Shown: positions 42,442-51,637 of the stretch, piece by piece
How the letters are laid out: every line of letters begins with the position of its first letter
Numbering within the stretch: position 1 is the first letter of the stretch
NCBI RefSeq assembly: GCF_000379525.1
Contig: NZ_KB902504.1
Coordinates: 155 to 64,154, forward strand
DNA from: Lamprocystis purpurea DSM 4197
GTDB taxonomy: Bacteria > Pseudomonadota > Gammaproteobacteria > Chromatiales > Chromatiaceae
Length of the DNA stretch: 64,000 nt
Direction of reading: 5' to 3'
Made by a program: the position numbers and the translations under genes
The notes under the pieces: model-generated
Told to the model about the DNA's origin: nothing
What the model saw: only the letters and a program-made list of their open reading frames with translations
Database searches by the model: none

Positions 42442-42903
42442 CTAATGCGGCCCGAAGCGTAAACCGGCAGTGGCGACCAGAATCTCCCGCAACAGCAGGA
42501 TCAGCGCGGCAATCAAGGTCAACATGGCCGCGACGAACAGGCTCGCGACGACCGGTGAGGTTTCGAAAGAAAACAACGCACTGAGAAACAGGACCGCGAT
42601 CACCGCCGAGATCAGCAGGGCGGTGGTAGTGCACAGTCCGATGGCCAGACTGATGATCTGTGCCCGCCGCGACAAGGCCGCCAATTCTTCATGGAGCGGG
42701 CCTGGGGGGAGCGGCTGGGCCATCACCTCTTCCTCGATCGCGCGGGCGCGATCGACGACGCGCGCCAGGCGGGCCGCCATGACCCCGAGGATCGCCGCGA
42801 TTCCCGAGAGCAGGAAGACCGGCGCGACCGAGAGCTGAATGACGTGGGCAATGGCTGAAATCGTTGGTTCTGTCGGCATAGGGTCTTTGAATCGGTAAGT
42901 CAT
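42442..42903 (-). CDS. DUF2721 membrane protein
   Basis: The 153-residue protein has the DUF2721 layout: a hydrophobic N-terminal helix (VAPVFLLSGIAAILGVMAAR), the cytosolic ARLARVVDRARAIEEE segment, and two further helices near 80-135. The function is unknown; it is common in proteobacteria and cyanobacteria. A downstream in-frame ATG at 42879 is an alternative start. Confidence 0.85.
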   Translation of the reverse strand: MTYRFKDPMPTEPTISAIAHVIQLSVAPVFLLSGIAAILGVMAARLARVVDRARAIEEEVMAQPLPPGPLHEELAALSRRAQIISLAIGLCTTTALLISAVIAVLFLSALFSFETSPVVASLFVAAMLTLIAALILLLREILVATAGLRFGPH

Positions 42904-42970
42904 TGAACGGCAGCGTCGGCTGAACCGACGCGTGCCGTGTTCTACCTAAACATCGCGGAAGACCACCCCC

Positions 42971-42999
42971 CGTCATTCCGGCAGGATGCCGGAATTCAG
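42971..42999 (-). repeat. Dispersed palindromic repeat, second copy
   Basis: CGTCATTCCGGCAGGATGCC followed by GGAATTCAG is the reverse complement of 6725-6754 with one mismatch. It lies between the DUF2721 gene and cowN, in a 154-base gap without a gene. Confidence 0.65.
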
Positions 43000-43057
43000 G
43001 GCCAGGGATGGTCACTTTCAGCCAGTGTCGATCTACGAGATCAAACGGAACGGCCTG

Positions 43058-43357
43058 CTAACAGCATTCGATCTCCAGGGATTCGAGCATCGGCGTCAAA
43101 TCCGCCTCGTCCCAGCGCTCCAACAAGTCGCGCAGATCGTTGAGATGGCAGTGGATATGGTAAAGCGCATCATGATGCGTCGGCCCCTGGGTGCCGTCCA
43201 GTTTGGCAGCGAAGTAGTCCCAGAACGGGTCTTGTCGTCCATTTCTGGCCATCGCAGTACGCAAAGTGTCGACAAATTGCTGCGATTTGGCGTCGCAGTC
43301 CAGGCCGAGGAAGCTGACGTAGCGGTCAAGGGTGGGGCTGTCGGTCGGTTCAGGCAT
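43058..43357 (-). CDS. cowN: N2-fixation sustaining protein CowN
   Basis: CowN protects nitrogenase from inhibition by carbon monoxide. The 99-residue length is right, and family features are visible: DRYVSFLGLDCD near the start, PFWDYFAAKL in the middle, IHCHLNDLRDLLE and a final glutamate-Cys-Cys (IECC). It implies that the host fixes nitrogen, although no nif genes are in this window. No clear ribosome site or sigma-54 promoter was found upstream. It is 113 bases after the MazF-type toxin gene on the same strand. Confidence 0.9.
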   Translation of the reverse strand: MPEPTDSPTLDRYVSFLGLDCDAKSQQFVDTLRTAMARNGRQDPFWDYFAAKLDGTQGPTHHDALYHIHCHLNDLRDLLERWDEADLTPMLESLEIECC

Positions 43358-43470
43358 CGTGGTCAGTCGGGGTCATTGGGTGTTGGTGGGGCGTCAGCCG
43401 TTCCTTGCCGGTTGATTGGGCCGCGGCGTTGGCGCTGCGCAGGGCAGGGTCATCCAGAAAGCCGTTAGGG

Positions 43471-43803
43471 TTAGTTGAAGAGCGGAGCCAAACGTGCCAG
43501 CACTTCGTCCATGATCGCTGCCGGTACGGTTTCCAGCCTGTGGGCATTGCGTGCGCGCAGGTCGAGGGTGCGCGGCTGATCGCAGCGAATCACCCCCGTG
43601 GTGCTCGTCCCGGCGCCCACCAGCGACACCGCGAAGCCCTTGCTGCGGGCGAAGTTGCCCCCGCTGGTGATCGGCACCACCACCGGAGTCTTGGTCAGCC
43701 GATTGAAGGCGGTCGGAGAGACCACCAAGACCGGACGCGTACCCTGCTGCTCGTGCCCCGCTGTCGGGTCGAGCGACACGAGCCAGATAGTGCCGCGCTC
43801 CAC
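43471..43803 (-). CDS. MazF/PemK-type mRNA interferase toxin
   Basis: The toxin is a sequence-specific endoribonuclease. RGTIWLVSLDPTAGHEQQGT and RPVLVVSP form the family N-terminus; the VVPIT and RCDQPRTLDL segments carry conserved active-site positions. It has 110 residues and starts at GTG 43803, sharing one base with the antitoxin stop. The module looks intact, in contrast to the two decayed modules near the left end of the window. Confidence 0.93.
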   Translation of the reverse strand: MERGTIWLVSLDPTAGHEQQGTRPVLVVSPTAFNRLTKTPVVVPITSGGNFARSKGFAVSLVGAGTSTTGVIRCDQPRTLDLRARNAHRLETVPAAIMDEVLARLAPLFN

Positions 43804-44060
43804 TACAGCAGCTCACGACCGACCGGGCGGTCGTCGAGCCAGACGCGATCCTCGTCGCTGACCTCGGCTGATGCGTCGCATTGGGCCAACAGTTCGTCCA
43901 GACTGTAGTGCGGTGTCGGGCTCGGCTCGATCACCAGCCGACCCCCATCGACGGTCACGCCAACGGTCTCGCCGGCCCGCAGGTGCAGCAGGTCCAGGAT
44001 GGCGGGGGGCACGGTCAACATGATCGAACCGCCCACCTTGCGCAGTGTCGTCGTCAGCAT
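43803..44060 (-). CDS. MazE/ChpS-type antitoxin
   Basis: An 85-residue AbrB-fold antitoxin. MLTTTLRKVGGSIMLTVPPA and LRAGETVGVTVDGGRLVIEP form the swapped-hairpin DNA-binding dimer domain; the acidic C-terminal half binds the toxin. ATG 44060 gives the standard start. The tight overlap with the toxin gene is typical of type II modules, which the antitoxin autoregulates. Confidence 0.92.
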   Translation of the reverse strand: MLTTTLRKVGGSIMLTVPPAILDLLHLRAGETVGVTVDGGRLVIEPSPTPHYSLDELLAQCDASAEVSDEDRVWLDDRPVGRELL

Positions 44061-44262
44061 AGTGTCGCTCCGCGGGGCATAAGTTATATCTAAGTATAAC
44101 ATCGGAGCCGATTTCCTGTCCGTACTCGTTGCGTTTCCGCTCGGACCATCTCTGGTGCCCTGATGTCAGCGGGTTGCCTGAAAACTCAGTGAAACTCGCC
44201 TTAGCGATTCCCAGGAACATAGATCCCGACTGCGCATGCCTATAAAGTCCGTAAGGGGCTGA

Positions 44263-44284
44263 AGGGGCGACTAAAGTCGCCCCT
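44263..44284. terminator. Perfect 10-base hairpin near the proline-rich gene
   Basis: AGGGGCGACT, a two-base loop AA, then AGTCGCCCCT. It lies 15 bases after the stop of the proline-rich protein gene (minus strand) and could end its transcript. No clear T-run follows. Its GGGGCG...CGCCCC core resembles the centre of the MITE-like repeats. Confidence 0.5.
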
Positions 44285-44298
44285 ACATGTGTCTCGCC

Positions 44299-45135
44299 TT
44301 AACGGGTGGTCCCCGGCGGGTACGACGGCTGCTGGGGGGCGCCTGGGTAAGCCGGATACGGGGGCACATAGCCGGGCGGGTACTGCCCGGCGCCATAACC
44401 GCCCGGGTAGCCCTGCTGATACCCTGGTCCATACCGGTTCGGATAGGCGCCCGGATAGGCGCCGGGATAGCCCTGTGGATAGCCGGGCTGCGCCATGTCC
44501 GGTCGGCCCGGATAGCGCGCCGGCGGACCGGCGGGGACGGGCGCGGCGGGTGGCGGGCCGGTAGGCCGGGCCGGGGCCGCGGGGGCGACGGCCGGCGGAG
44601 TGCCGCGGCTCGGCACGGCGGCTGCCGGGGGCGCCTTGGGGCCGGCGGGTCCCGCGCCGAGGTCGGTCGGGCGTGTCGGGGCTGGTGCTGTGCTGACCGC
44701 CGGCGGCCGAGCGCTTTGCGGGCCGGCCTGGGGCGCCGGTGCGGCTGCCGGTGCGGTCCTGGCAGGCGGCTGCTGCGCCACGGGCGCGGCGCTTGACGGC
44801 GTCTGGCCGGGTGCGCTCCCCGCGGTCGCAGCCGCGGGCTTGACCGGTGCCTGGGCTTGAGTCTGCTGCGGCGCCGGAGGCGGCGCTTTAGCGGCTTGCT
44901 CCGGGGCGGCCGGTTGGGGGGTCGGTGCGGCCGGCGGTGTCGGCGGGGTCACGGTGACCAGCCCGATCGGGGCGAGCCGCTGCGCCTGGGTCGCGTCGGG
45001 CGGCGCGGAGCGCGGTGCCGGATGAGACCAGACATAGTAAATGCCGAACGCGGCTGCCAAAACGACCAACCAGACGAAATACTGGCCGATGTCGATGGGC
45101 TGCCGCTTGTTACGAACGTCCTCGGGAGGGAACAT
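44299..45135 (-). CDS. Single-pass protein with Pro/Ala and Pro-Gly-Tyr-rich tail
   Basis: The start is ATG 45135, five to six bases after AGGAG; the ATG at 45141 overlaps that site. One transmembrane helix (about residues 19-38, FVWLVVLAAAFGIYYVW) precedes 200 residues of Pro/Ala/Gln-rich sequence and a C-terminal GYPxGYPG-type repeat region with many tyrosines. Low-complexity tails like this may span or bind the envelope. The function is unknown. Confidence 0.75.
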   Translation of the reverse strand: MFPPEDVRNKRQPIDIGQYFVWLVVLAAAFGIYYVWSHPAPRSAPPDATQAQRLAPIGLVTVTPPTPPAAPTPQPAAPEQAAKAPPPAPQQTQAQAPVKPAAATAGSAPGQTPSSAAPVAQQPPARTAPAAAPAPQAGPQSARPPAVSTAPAPTRPTDLGAGPAGPKAPPAAAVPSRGTPPAVAPAAPARPTGPPPAAPVPAGPPARYPGRPDMAQPGYPQGYPGAYPGAYPNRYGPGYQQGYPGGYGAGQYPPGYVPPYPAYPGAPQQPSYPPGTTR

Positions 45136-45419
45136 TAGCATCTCCTTCTAAGAATAGAGCCGTAATCCTACCGCATTGCGGTGCCGGGGCGCATCGGCGC
45201 GACACGCACGGGCGTGCCGATACCCGATCCACGGGCGTGCCGACGCGCCATGACGGTACGCCGCCGCTGCCGCTGGTCGATGCCGATCGCTGTTTCCATC
45301 ACGCGTGCCTGTTGACCCGCATCGCCGGCCGCCCAACAATCCCCCACCCAGACCGGAATTGATCCGTTCAGGCACCCGGGGCCGCCCCCCGCGTCATCCA
45401 AACGAAGAGGTATCCTTTC

Positions 45420-46532
45420 ATGCAGCCCATCCCCATCGGCCAGGTCCAGTTGCGGTTCGGCCAGGCCATCGACGCCGCCTCTATTCCCGCCCAGGTCTCG
45501 GCGATTGCCCTGGATGGCGGCGGTCATCTGTGGTTTGGTGCCGCCCCGTTGGACGGTCTCCTCCGGTTGCTTCCCCAGGCCGCCGGTGACCAACCCGCCA
45601 AGCGGGGGGCCTCGTCCGCGCGGCCCGGTTGGACTGACCCGAGCGCGCTGGACCTCGCGACGATGCTCGATCTGCCGAATCCGGGGGAATCCATGGACCT
45701 GACCGGCCTGGCCTGCGCCGGCGAGCTGCTCTGGTTCATCGGGTCCCATGCCGGCGCGCGACTGCGCCCGGACCCCGCGTTGAGCGATGCGCAGAACCTG
45801 GAGCGTTTGACCTGGATCGAGCCGATCCATCGGCGCGCCTGCCTGGGCTGTGCCCAAGTCAGGGCCGACCGCCTGCCCGAGCCGCGGGACTTGGCCCTGC
45901 TGCCCATCGAGGACGGCGGCAATGCGCTCACCCGCGCCCTGGCTGAGGATCCGCACCTGGCCGCCTATTTCGCCCCCGGCCCCATCCCGATGGCCGAGAA
46001 CGGTCTGGAACTGGCGGGGCTCGGGTGTCGTGCCGGGCGGTTGTGGATCGGTTTCAGCGGGCCGGTGCTGGGCGGTTTCGCGGTGGTGCTGGAGGTGGAG
46101 CCGCGGGTGGAGAGTCCCTGTGTGCTGCGCCTGGAGCCCATCGGTCTGGAAGGCCGGCCCTATCGAAAACATCTGGTGGACCTGGGTGGCCGCGGCGTCC
46201 AGGGGCTGCGCTGGCAGGGCGACGGCCTGCTGATCCTGTCCGGGCCGGTTACTGATCCAGCCGCTGATCCCGCGGCCGGGCAGCCGGGCCTCTATCGGCT
46301 GCGCGGGGCCGCCCAACTGGGTGTCGACAGCCTGACGCTTGCCGATGATCCGCGCCTGACGCTCCTCCAGCCGCTGACCGGCAGCCTGCAGGGCGACCGT
46401 CCGCGCGCCATGGAACGCTACGATGGACTGGGCCGGCCCGGGGTCATGGTCATTTCCAGCACCTTGCACACCAGCCGTCGGGGCGCGGCGGATGGGTTGT
46501 CGGCGGACGTCTTTCCGCTGCCGGATCTCTGA
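45420..46532 (+). CDS. DUF3616-type protein, possible beta-propeller
   Basis: This 370-residue protein shows repeated beta-strand segments (SAIALDGGGHLWFGAAP, GLACAGELLWFIGSH, LGCRAGRLWIGFSGPV, LRWQGDGLLILSGPV) consistent with the DUF3616 family, thought to form a propeller. No signal peptide is visible. The start ATG follows GAGG about 14 bases upstream. The function is unknown. It is the last gene before smc. Confidence 0.75.
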   Translation: MQPIPIGQVQLRFGQAIDAASIPAQVSAIALDGGGHLWFGAAPLDGLLRLLPQAAGDQPAKRGASSARPGWTDPSALDLATMLDLPNPGESMDLTGLACAGELLWFIGSHAGARLRPDPALSDAQNLERLTWIEPIHRRACLGCAQVRADRLPEPRDLALLPIEDGGNALTRALAEDPHLAAYFAPGPIPMAENGLELAGLGCRAGRLWIGFSGPVLGGFAVVLEVEPRVESPCVLRLEPIGLEGRPYRKHLVDLGGRGVQGLRWQGDGLLILSGPVTDPAADPAAGQPGLYRLRGAAQLGVDSLTLADDPRLTLLQPLTGSLQGDRPRAMERYDGLGRPGVMVISSTLHTSRRGAADGLSADVFPLPDL

Positions 46533-46731
46533 ACCTGGAATGGTGTTGCCGGGCCGTCGGGTAGCACCGCCGGCCTAGCGCCGGAGGCCCATAGCGCGGC
46601 AAGTCGTTCCGCATCCTCGGCCTCGCGCTGCTTTACCAACCGCCGTCCTTTCCAGACGCCGGACGATGTGTTCGCGTTGGTGGCGGGCACACACGCTTGG
46701 CCCCCACTCCCGCTTCCGGTACCCTGCCGGG

Positions 46732-49700
46732 ATGCGCCTGGAAAAGATCAAACTCGCCGGTTTCAAGTCATTCGTCGATCCCACCACGGCCCATTTCCCG
46801 AGTAATTTGGTAGGGGTTGTCGGTCCCAACGGCTGCGGCAAGTCCAATGTCATCGACGCGGTGCGCTGGGTGATGGGCGAGTCGTCCGCCAAGATGCTGC
46901 GCGGCGAGTCGATGGCGGATGTCATTTTTAACGGCAGCACCGGCCGTAAGCCGGTGGGCATGGCGAGCATCGAACTGGTTTTCGACAACGCCGACGGGCG
47001 GGCCGGGGGGGAGTACGCCGCCTTCAACCAGATCGCGGTCAAGCGTCAGGTGTCCCGCGACGGTCAGTCCGGCTACTTTCTGAACGGCAGCCGCTGCCGT
47101 CGCCGTGACATCCAGGATCTCTTCCTGGGCACCGGTCTGGGTCCGCGGTCCTACGCCATCATCGAACAGGGGATGATCTCGCGCATCATCGAGGCGCGCC
47201 CGGAGGATTTGCGCCTGTTTCTCGAGGAGGCCGCCGGCATCTCCAAATACAAGGAGCGGCGCAAAGAGACGGAAGGGCGCATGCGCAGCACCCGCGAGAA
47301 CCTGGAACGCCTCGACGACCTGCGCGATGAAGTCGGCAAGCAGTTACTGCATCTGGAACGTCAGGCCGATACCGCTGCCCGTTACACCGCCTATCGGGCC
47401 GAGGAGCGGCGGCTCGATCAGGAACTCAAGGCCCTGCGCTGGCGTGCCCTGGATGAGGAACTCGAGGCGCAGGACCGGCGGCTCGGCGCGCTGGAGACCG
47501 ATCAGGCCGCGTCGCTCGCCCGCCAGCGCCGCATCGAGGCCGACATCGAGGACCGCCGCACCGCTTACACGGGCGCCTCCGAGACGTTCAATCAAATTCA
47601 GGGCCGCTTCTACGCGGTGGGCGCGGAGATCGCCCGCGCCGAGCAGGCCATCCAGTTCGCCAACGAGTCGCGCGGGCGCCGCGAGGCCGAACTGGTGCGC
47701 CTGGATCAGGAGTTGTCCGACGCCGCCCATCATCTGGAGCGCGATCAGACCCGGCTCGCCGAGATCGATGAGGCGCTGACGCGGGACGAGCCCCTGCTGG
47801 CCGTCGCCGAGGCCGAACTTGCCGCTGCCGCTGCCGCGGTCGCGCTCGCCGAGGATCAGCAGGCGCAGTGGGAGTCTGAATGGGACCGCTTCAATCAGGA
47901 AGCCGCCGGCCCCGGCCAGCAGGCCCAGGTACAGCGCGCCCAGATCAACGCCCTGGAGCAACGCCTGACCCGCGACCGGGACCGGCTGCGGCGCAGTGAC
48001 GAAGACGCCGGCCGGCTCGACCTGGCGGGGGCAGAGGTGCGCCTCGCCGAACTGATCGAGCAGGAGGCGGGGATTGCCGAACAGGTGGCCGAACTGGAAG
48101 ACGGCCAACAAGCCAACGCGGCGGAGCTGGCCGCGCGTGAGGCGGCGCTGCGCAGCCTGACGGTCGCGTTGGACGACATCCGGACCGCGCTGCAACAGGC
48201 CAAGGGCCGGCGGGCCTCGCTCGCCGCCTTGCAGGAGGCCGCCCGCGCCGACGCCGATCAGGGGGTGACCGCCTGGCTGGCGGCCAACGGGCTGGCGCAG
48301 ACGCCGCGGCTGGTGGATCGGCTCGAGGTCGCCGAGGGTTGGGAGTGGGCGGTGGAGACGGCGCTGGGCGCTGCCCTGCAGGCCGTCCCGGTGCCGGATT
48401 TGCGCCCGATGGCGGCCGGTGGGCTGAGACCCGGGCTGGTTCTGATCGACGCCGCGGTGCCGGCGCTCCCGCGGGGCGACCGACCGGACACGCGCCTGGC
48501 CGCGCGGGTCAAGGCCCCCTGGCCCCTGGACGGCCTGCTGGGTCCGGTCTACGCGGCGGCGGACCTCGACGAGGCCATGGACCGCCGGGGTGACCTCGGA
48601 CCCGGCGAGTGGCTGATCGCCCGCGATGGCGTCCAGGTCGGCGCCAACTGGCTGCGCACCCCGGCCGCCGCTGCCGGCGACAGTGTCCTGGCCCGCGCCG
48701 AGGCACTCAAGGCGCTGGAGTCCGAAATCGCCGCCCTCACTGCCCGCGAGCAGTCCCTCACTGCCGAGGAGCAGGCGGTGCGGACCGCTCGTGCCCAGGC
48801 CGAGGACGCGCGCGCTCAGACCGCCCAGCGGTTGGCCGCCGTCAATCGCGACCTGGCCGCGGCCCGTGCCGAGCTCACCGGCCAGCGCGCCCGCGACGGT
48901 CATCTGCGCGAACGCCAGGCGGCCCTGGCGGCTGAGCACGCCGAACTCGCCGCGCAATGCGAGGACGCCCTGGCCGAGATCGAGGACGGCCGCGAGCGGC
49001 TCAATGATCTCCTGGATCAAGTCAGTCGTCTGGCCGAGCGCCGCGAGTCGCTCAGCGCCGAGCGCGAAACCCTGCGCACCGCCCGCACCCAGGCGCGTGC
49101 GGCCGAGCAGACCGCGCGCGACCGCGCCCAGGGTCTGCGGGTCGACGTGGAATCCAGCCGCGCCGCGCGTGAAGCCACCCGGCGCAGCATGACCCGCGCC
49201 CAGGACCAGCAGAATCAACTCAGTGCCCGGCGTGACGACCTGGTGGCCGACCACGAGGAATCCATCGAGCCCCTGGTGGAACAGCGCGAGCGACTGGACG
49301 AACAACTCGCCCGGCGGGTTGAAGTCGAGGCCGAACTGGGTGCCGCGCGCAACCGTCTGGAAGCGCTGGACCAGGAAGTGCGCTCACTGGAAACGGAGCG
49401 CCAGCAGGTCGAACTATCCGCCCAGAACGCCCAGCGTGAGCTCGACGGTCTGCGTCTGGAGCGTCAGGAGCGCCTGGTGCGCCGCCGCACCCTGGAGGAG
49501 CAACTCGCCGAGGCCGCGACCACCCCGCAGGACGCGCTGCGCGACCTGGACCCCGCGGCGGACGAACCGACCTGGCAGGAGCGCCTCACGCGGGTGGCTG
49601 CCCGCATCCAGCGGCTGGGCGCCATCAACCTGGCCGCCATCGACGAGTACAAGGAGCAGTCCGAGCGCAAAGCCTATCTCGATGCCCAGCACGCCGACAT

Positions 49701-50232
49701 CACGCGCGCCCTGGAGACCCTGGAGACGGCCATCCGCAAGATCGACCGCGAGACCCGCAGCCGGTTCAAGGACACCTACGACCAGGTCAACCAGGGCTTC
49801 CAGGAACTCTTCCCGCGCCTCTTCGGCGGCGGCCAGGCGTATCTCGACCTCACCGGGGACGACCTGCTGGAGACCGGGGTCACCGTCATGGCGCGCCCGC
49901 CGGGCAAACGCAACTCCACCATCCACCTGCTCTCCGGCGGCGAGAAAGCGCTCACCGCGGTCGCGCTCGTGTTCTCCATCTTCCAGTTGAACCCGGCGCC
50001 CTTCTGCATGTTGGACGAGGTCGACGCGCCGCTCGACGATGCCAATGTCAGCCGCTTCTGCGCCCTGGTCCGCTCGCTGTCCGAGCAGGTGCAGTTCATC
50101 TTCATCAGCCACAACAAGGTCACCATGGAAATCGCCGATCATCTGCTGGGCGTCACCATGCATGAACCGGGCGTCTCCCGGCTGGTCGCGGTGGATGTGG
50201 AAGAGGCGGTGCGGTTGGCGGGGGTGGCGTGA
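46732..50232 (+). CDS. smc: Chromosome segregation protein SMC
   Basis: SMC with ScpA/ScpB loads on DNA near the origin and aligns chromosome arms. The 1166-residue protein has an N-terminal Walker A GPNGCGKSN at 31-39, two long coiled-coil regions flanking a hinge at about 510-650, and a C-terminal ATPase lobe with the signature LSGGEKALTAVAL and Walker B MLDEVDAPLDDAN. The ATG at 46732 gives the canonical MRLEKIKLAGFKSFVDPT start. It shows the host uses SMC and not MukBEF. No scpA, scpB, zipA or ligA is adjacent. Confidence 0.97.
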   Translation: MRLEKIKLAGFKSFVDPTTAHFPSNLVGVVGPNGCGKSNVIDAVRWVMGESSAKMLRGESMADVIFNGSTGRKPVGMASIELVFDNADGRAGGEYAAFNQIAVKRQVSRDGQSGYFLNGSRCRRRDIQDLFLGTGLGPRSYAIIEQGMISRIIEARPEDLRLFLEEAAGISKYKERRKETEGRMRSTRENLERLDDLRDEVGKQLLHLERQADTAARYTAYRAEERRLDQELKALRWRALDEELEAQDRRLGALETDQAASLARQRRIEADIEDRRTAYTGASETFNQIQGRFYAVGAEIARAEQAIQFANESRGRREAELVRLDQELSDAAHHLERDQTRLAEIDEALTRDEPLLAVAEAELAAAAAAVALAEDQQAQWESEWDRFNQEAAGPGQQAQVQRAQINALEQRLTRDRDRLRRSDEDAGRLDLAGAEVRLAELIEQEAGIAEQVAELEDGQQANAAELAAREAALRSLTVALDDIRTALQQAKGRRASLAALQEAARADADQGVTAWLAANGLAQTPRLVDRLEVAEGWEWAVETALGAALQAVPVPDLRPMAAGGLRPGLVLIDAAVPALPRGDRPDTRLAARVKAPWPLDGLLGPVYAAADLDEAMDRRGDLGPGEWLIARDGVQVGANWLRTPAAAAGDSVLARAEALKALESEIAALTAREQSLTAEEQAVRTARAQAEDARAQTAQRLAAVNRDLAAARAELTGQRARDGHLRERQAALAAEHAELAAQCEDALAEIEDGRERLNDLLDQVSRLAERRESLSAERETLRTARTQARAAEQTARDRAQGLRVDVESSRAAREATRRSMTRAQDQQNQLSARRDDLVADHEESIEPLVEQRERLDEQLARRVEVEAELGAARNRLEALDQEVRSLETERQQVELSAQNAQRELDGLRLERQERLVRRRTLEEQLAEAATTPQDALRDLDPAADEPTWQERLTRVAARIQRLGAINLAAIDEYKEQSERKAYLDAQHADITRALETLETAIRKIDRETRSRFKDTYDQVNQGFQELFPRLFGGGQAYLDLTGDDLLETGVTVMARPPGKRNSTIHLLSGGEKALTAVALVFSIFQLNPAPFCMLDEVDAPLDDANVSRFCALVRSLSEQVQFIFISHNKVTMEIADHLLGVTMHEPGVSRLVAVDVEEAVRLAGVA

Positions 50233-51637
50233 GACGTTCCCGCGCATCCGAAACCGACATGGCAGCGGTCGTCAGGGACCAGGACGTAGCAAAGGCGGCA
50301 ACGACCAGCAAGATCGGCCGGGAAGGCGGCGCTGAGGAGCCTGATCAAGGCCCCGGCGGGACCGCCGCAGGTCGCCGGGGGAAGGCCAAGGCGTGACGGG
50401 TACGGCGTAACGACACACCAGATCAAGGTCAGGACGGCGAAGTGATGGCTGGTTTTCTTTCGCCCGATGCAAGCGGAAATCACCGGGGTCGCGTACCGCA
50501 AGCAGGCGTCCATGCCGAAACGCCTGTTGGATCACGTCCATGGTGATGTCCTGGACCAGGCCGCGCGTTGGCGGGAATTATTGAGTCTCTACCCTGATTC
50601 GCCGATCGCAGCGTTCTCAGTGCCGCGTGGTCTGATCGACACGATCCACGAGGAAGGGCAGGTCGAGACGCTCGCGCCGAGGGACTGCGCCAAGCCTGGT
50701 CGCTTGGCGCAAGCCCCATTCCGGTGGCGACCCGCTGCAGCGCCTGTGCAACCGTTGGGTGCCTTTCTGATGCCGCGCCAGGCAGTCATGGGGCATCTCG
50801 GCGCACAGCGGCGTCACTTGGAGCCGAACGCGTTGGTGCTGCTCAAGCATGAGTACGGCCTGAACATGCAGACTTGCCTGTTCCGCACCTTGGATGCAGG
50901 AGTGATCGACGCGGCGACGCAACAGGGGCTATGTCGGTTGTTCATCAGAAGTCGTCTGCACCAAATATCAGAAGATCCCTGCACTACCTACGAAGAAACA
51001 AGGAAAACCGGGGCTGGCTCCTGGCGAGTCGTGCAATAAAATCCTTACTGTACAAATGGATAGTTTTTGAGGGACCGACTTGGCGATCAAGGATATTTCT
51101 GACCCCATGATAAACCCGAATCTTGGTGCAGGCGACGTCTGAGCAGCGCGTGTCAGCAGTCCCCTGCACAACGGCCCCTTGAGCCCAGCAAACTGGTGCA
51201 GACGACTTCCGAAAACGACAGCGCCTGTCAGCTTGGGGCCTCAGACCCGTCGTGTCAGGTGTCAGGAAACGCCACCGTGCTACCCTAGCCTGACGCTTTT
51301 TGGGGGTCGGTCTGACGCCTTGCTGGGGTATACCCCAGTGAGACGACCGGCCGAGGGCGCCGGAAGTCCCGGGGCAGGCCCTTCCTAGCAGCCCGTCGGA
51401 CTTCCGGGATGCGATGATGATGGCACGACGCTTGGGTAGAGGTCAGACAGTGCTGACAACGAGCGACAGCCATTTTTCCGATCAGCAGCACCAGGCGGGC
51501 TCGGTTTGTTACTTCGCTCTTGCAGCCAGTCTTAACCGATCATGATTAGGCCCCTTTGAGGGGCCAGCGATCGAAAGCCGCCGGGCTGTGCCGGGGGATG
51601 GTTACTTGCAGTTAATCTGGGCCGCAAATCGCGACGT
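50233..51637. other. Accessory gap with one decayed gene
   Basis: Apart from the ImmA/IrrE remnant at 50467-51039 no gene is supported in this 1.4 kb. Composition is less GC-rich than in flanking genes around 50950-51110 and 51470-51610. An inverted repeat pairs GGAAGTCC at 51361-51368 with GGACTTCC near 51400. Short open frames here have no codon bias or recognisable domain. Confidence 0.55.
50467..51039 (+). pseudogene. HTH/ImmA-IrrE-type regulator remnant lacking the metalloprotease core
   Basis: Residues of about 95-165 (PLGAFLMPRQAVMGHL, then LLKHEYGLNMQTCLFRTLDA) match the C-terminal part of ImmA/IrrE-family regulators. The upstream part (WRELLSLYPDSPIAAFSVPR) resembles the linker that follows the HTH in the same family. 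The zinc-protease segment with HExxH that should lie between them is absent, and no HTH is visible at the start. I infer an internal deletion and loss of function. ImmA/IrrE pairs often belong to stress or mobile-element control. Confidence 0.6.

Noticed and set aside
43358-43470. Sigma-54 promoter for cowN
   Set aside because: No TGGC-N8-TGC-type element with correct spacing was found upstream of the start.
47344-49305. A 653-codon frame antisense to smc
   Set aside because: It opposes the SMC coiled coil, and its Leu/Gly/Arg-rich product is a typical shadow of high-GC coiled-coil coding DNA.
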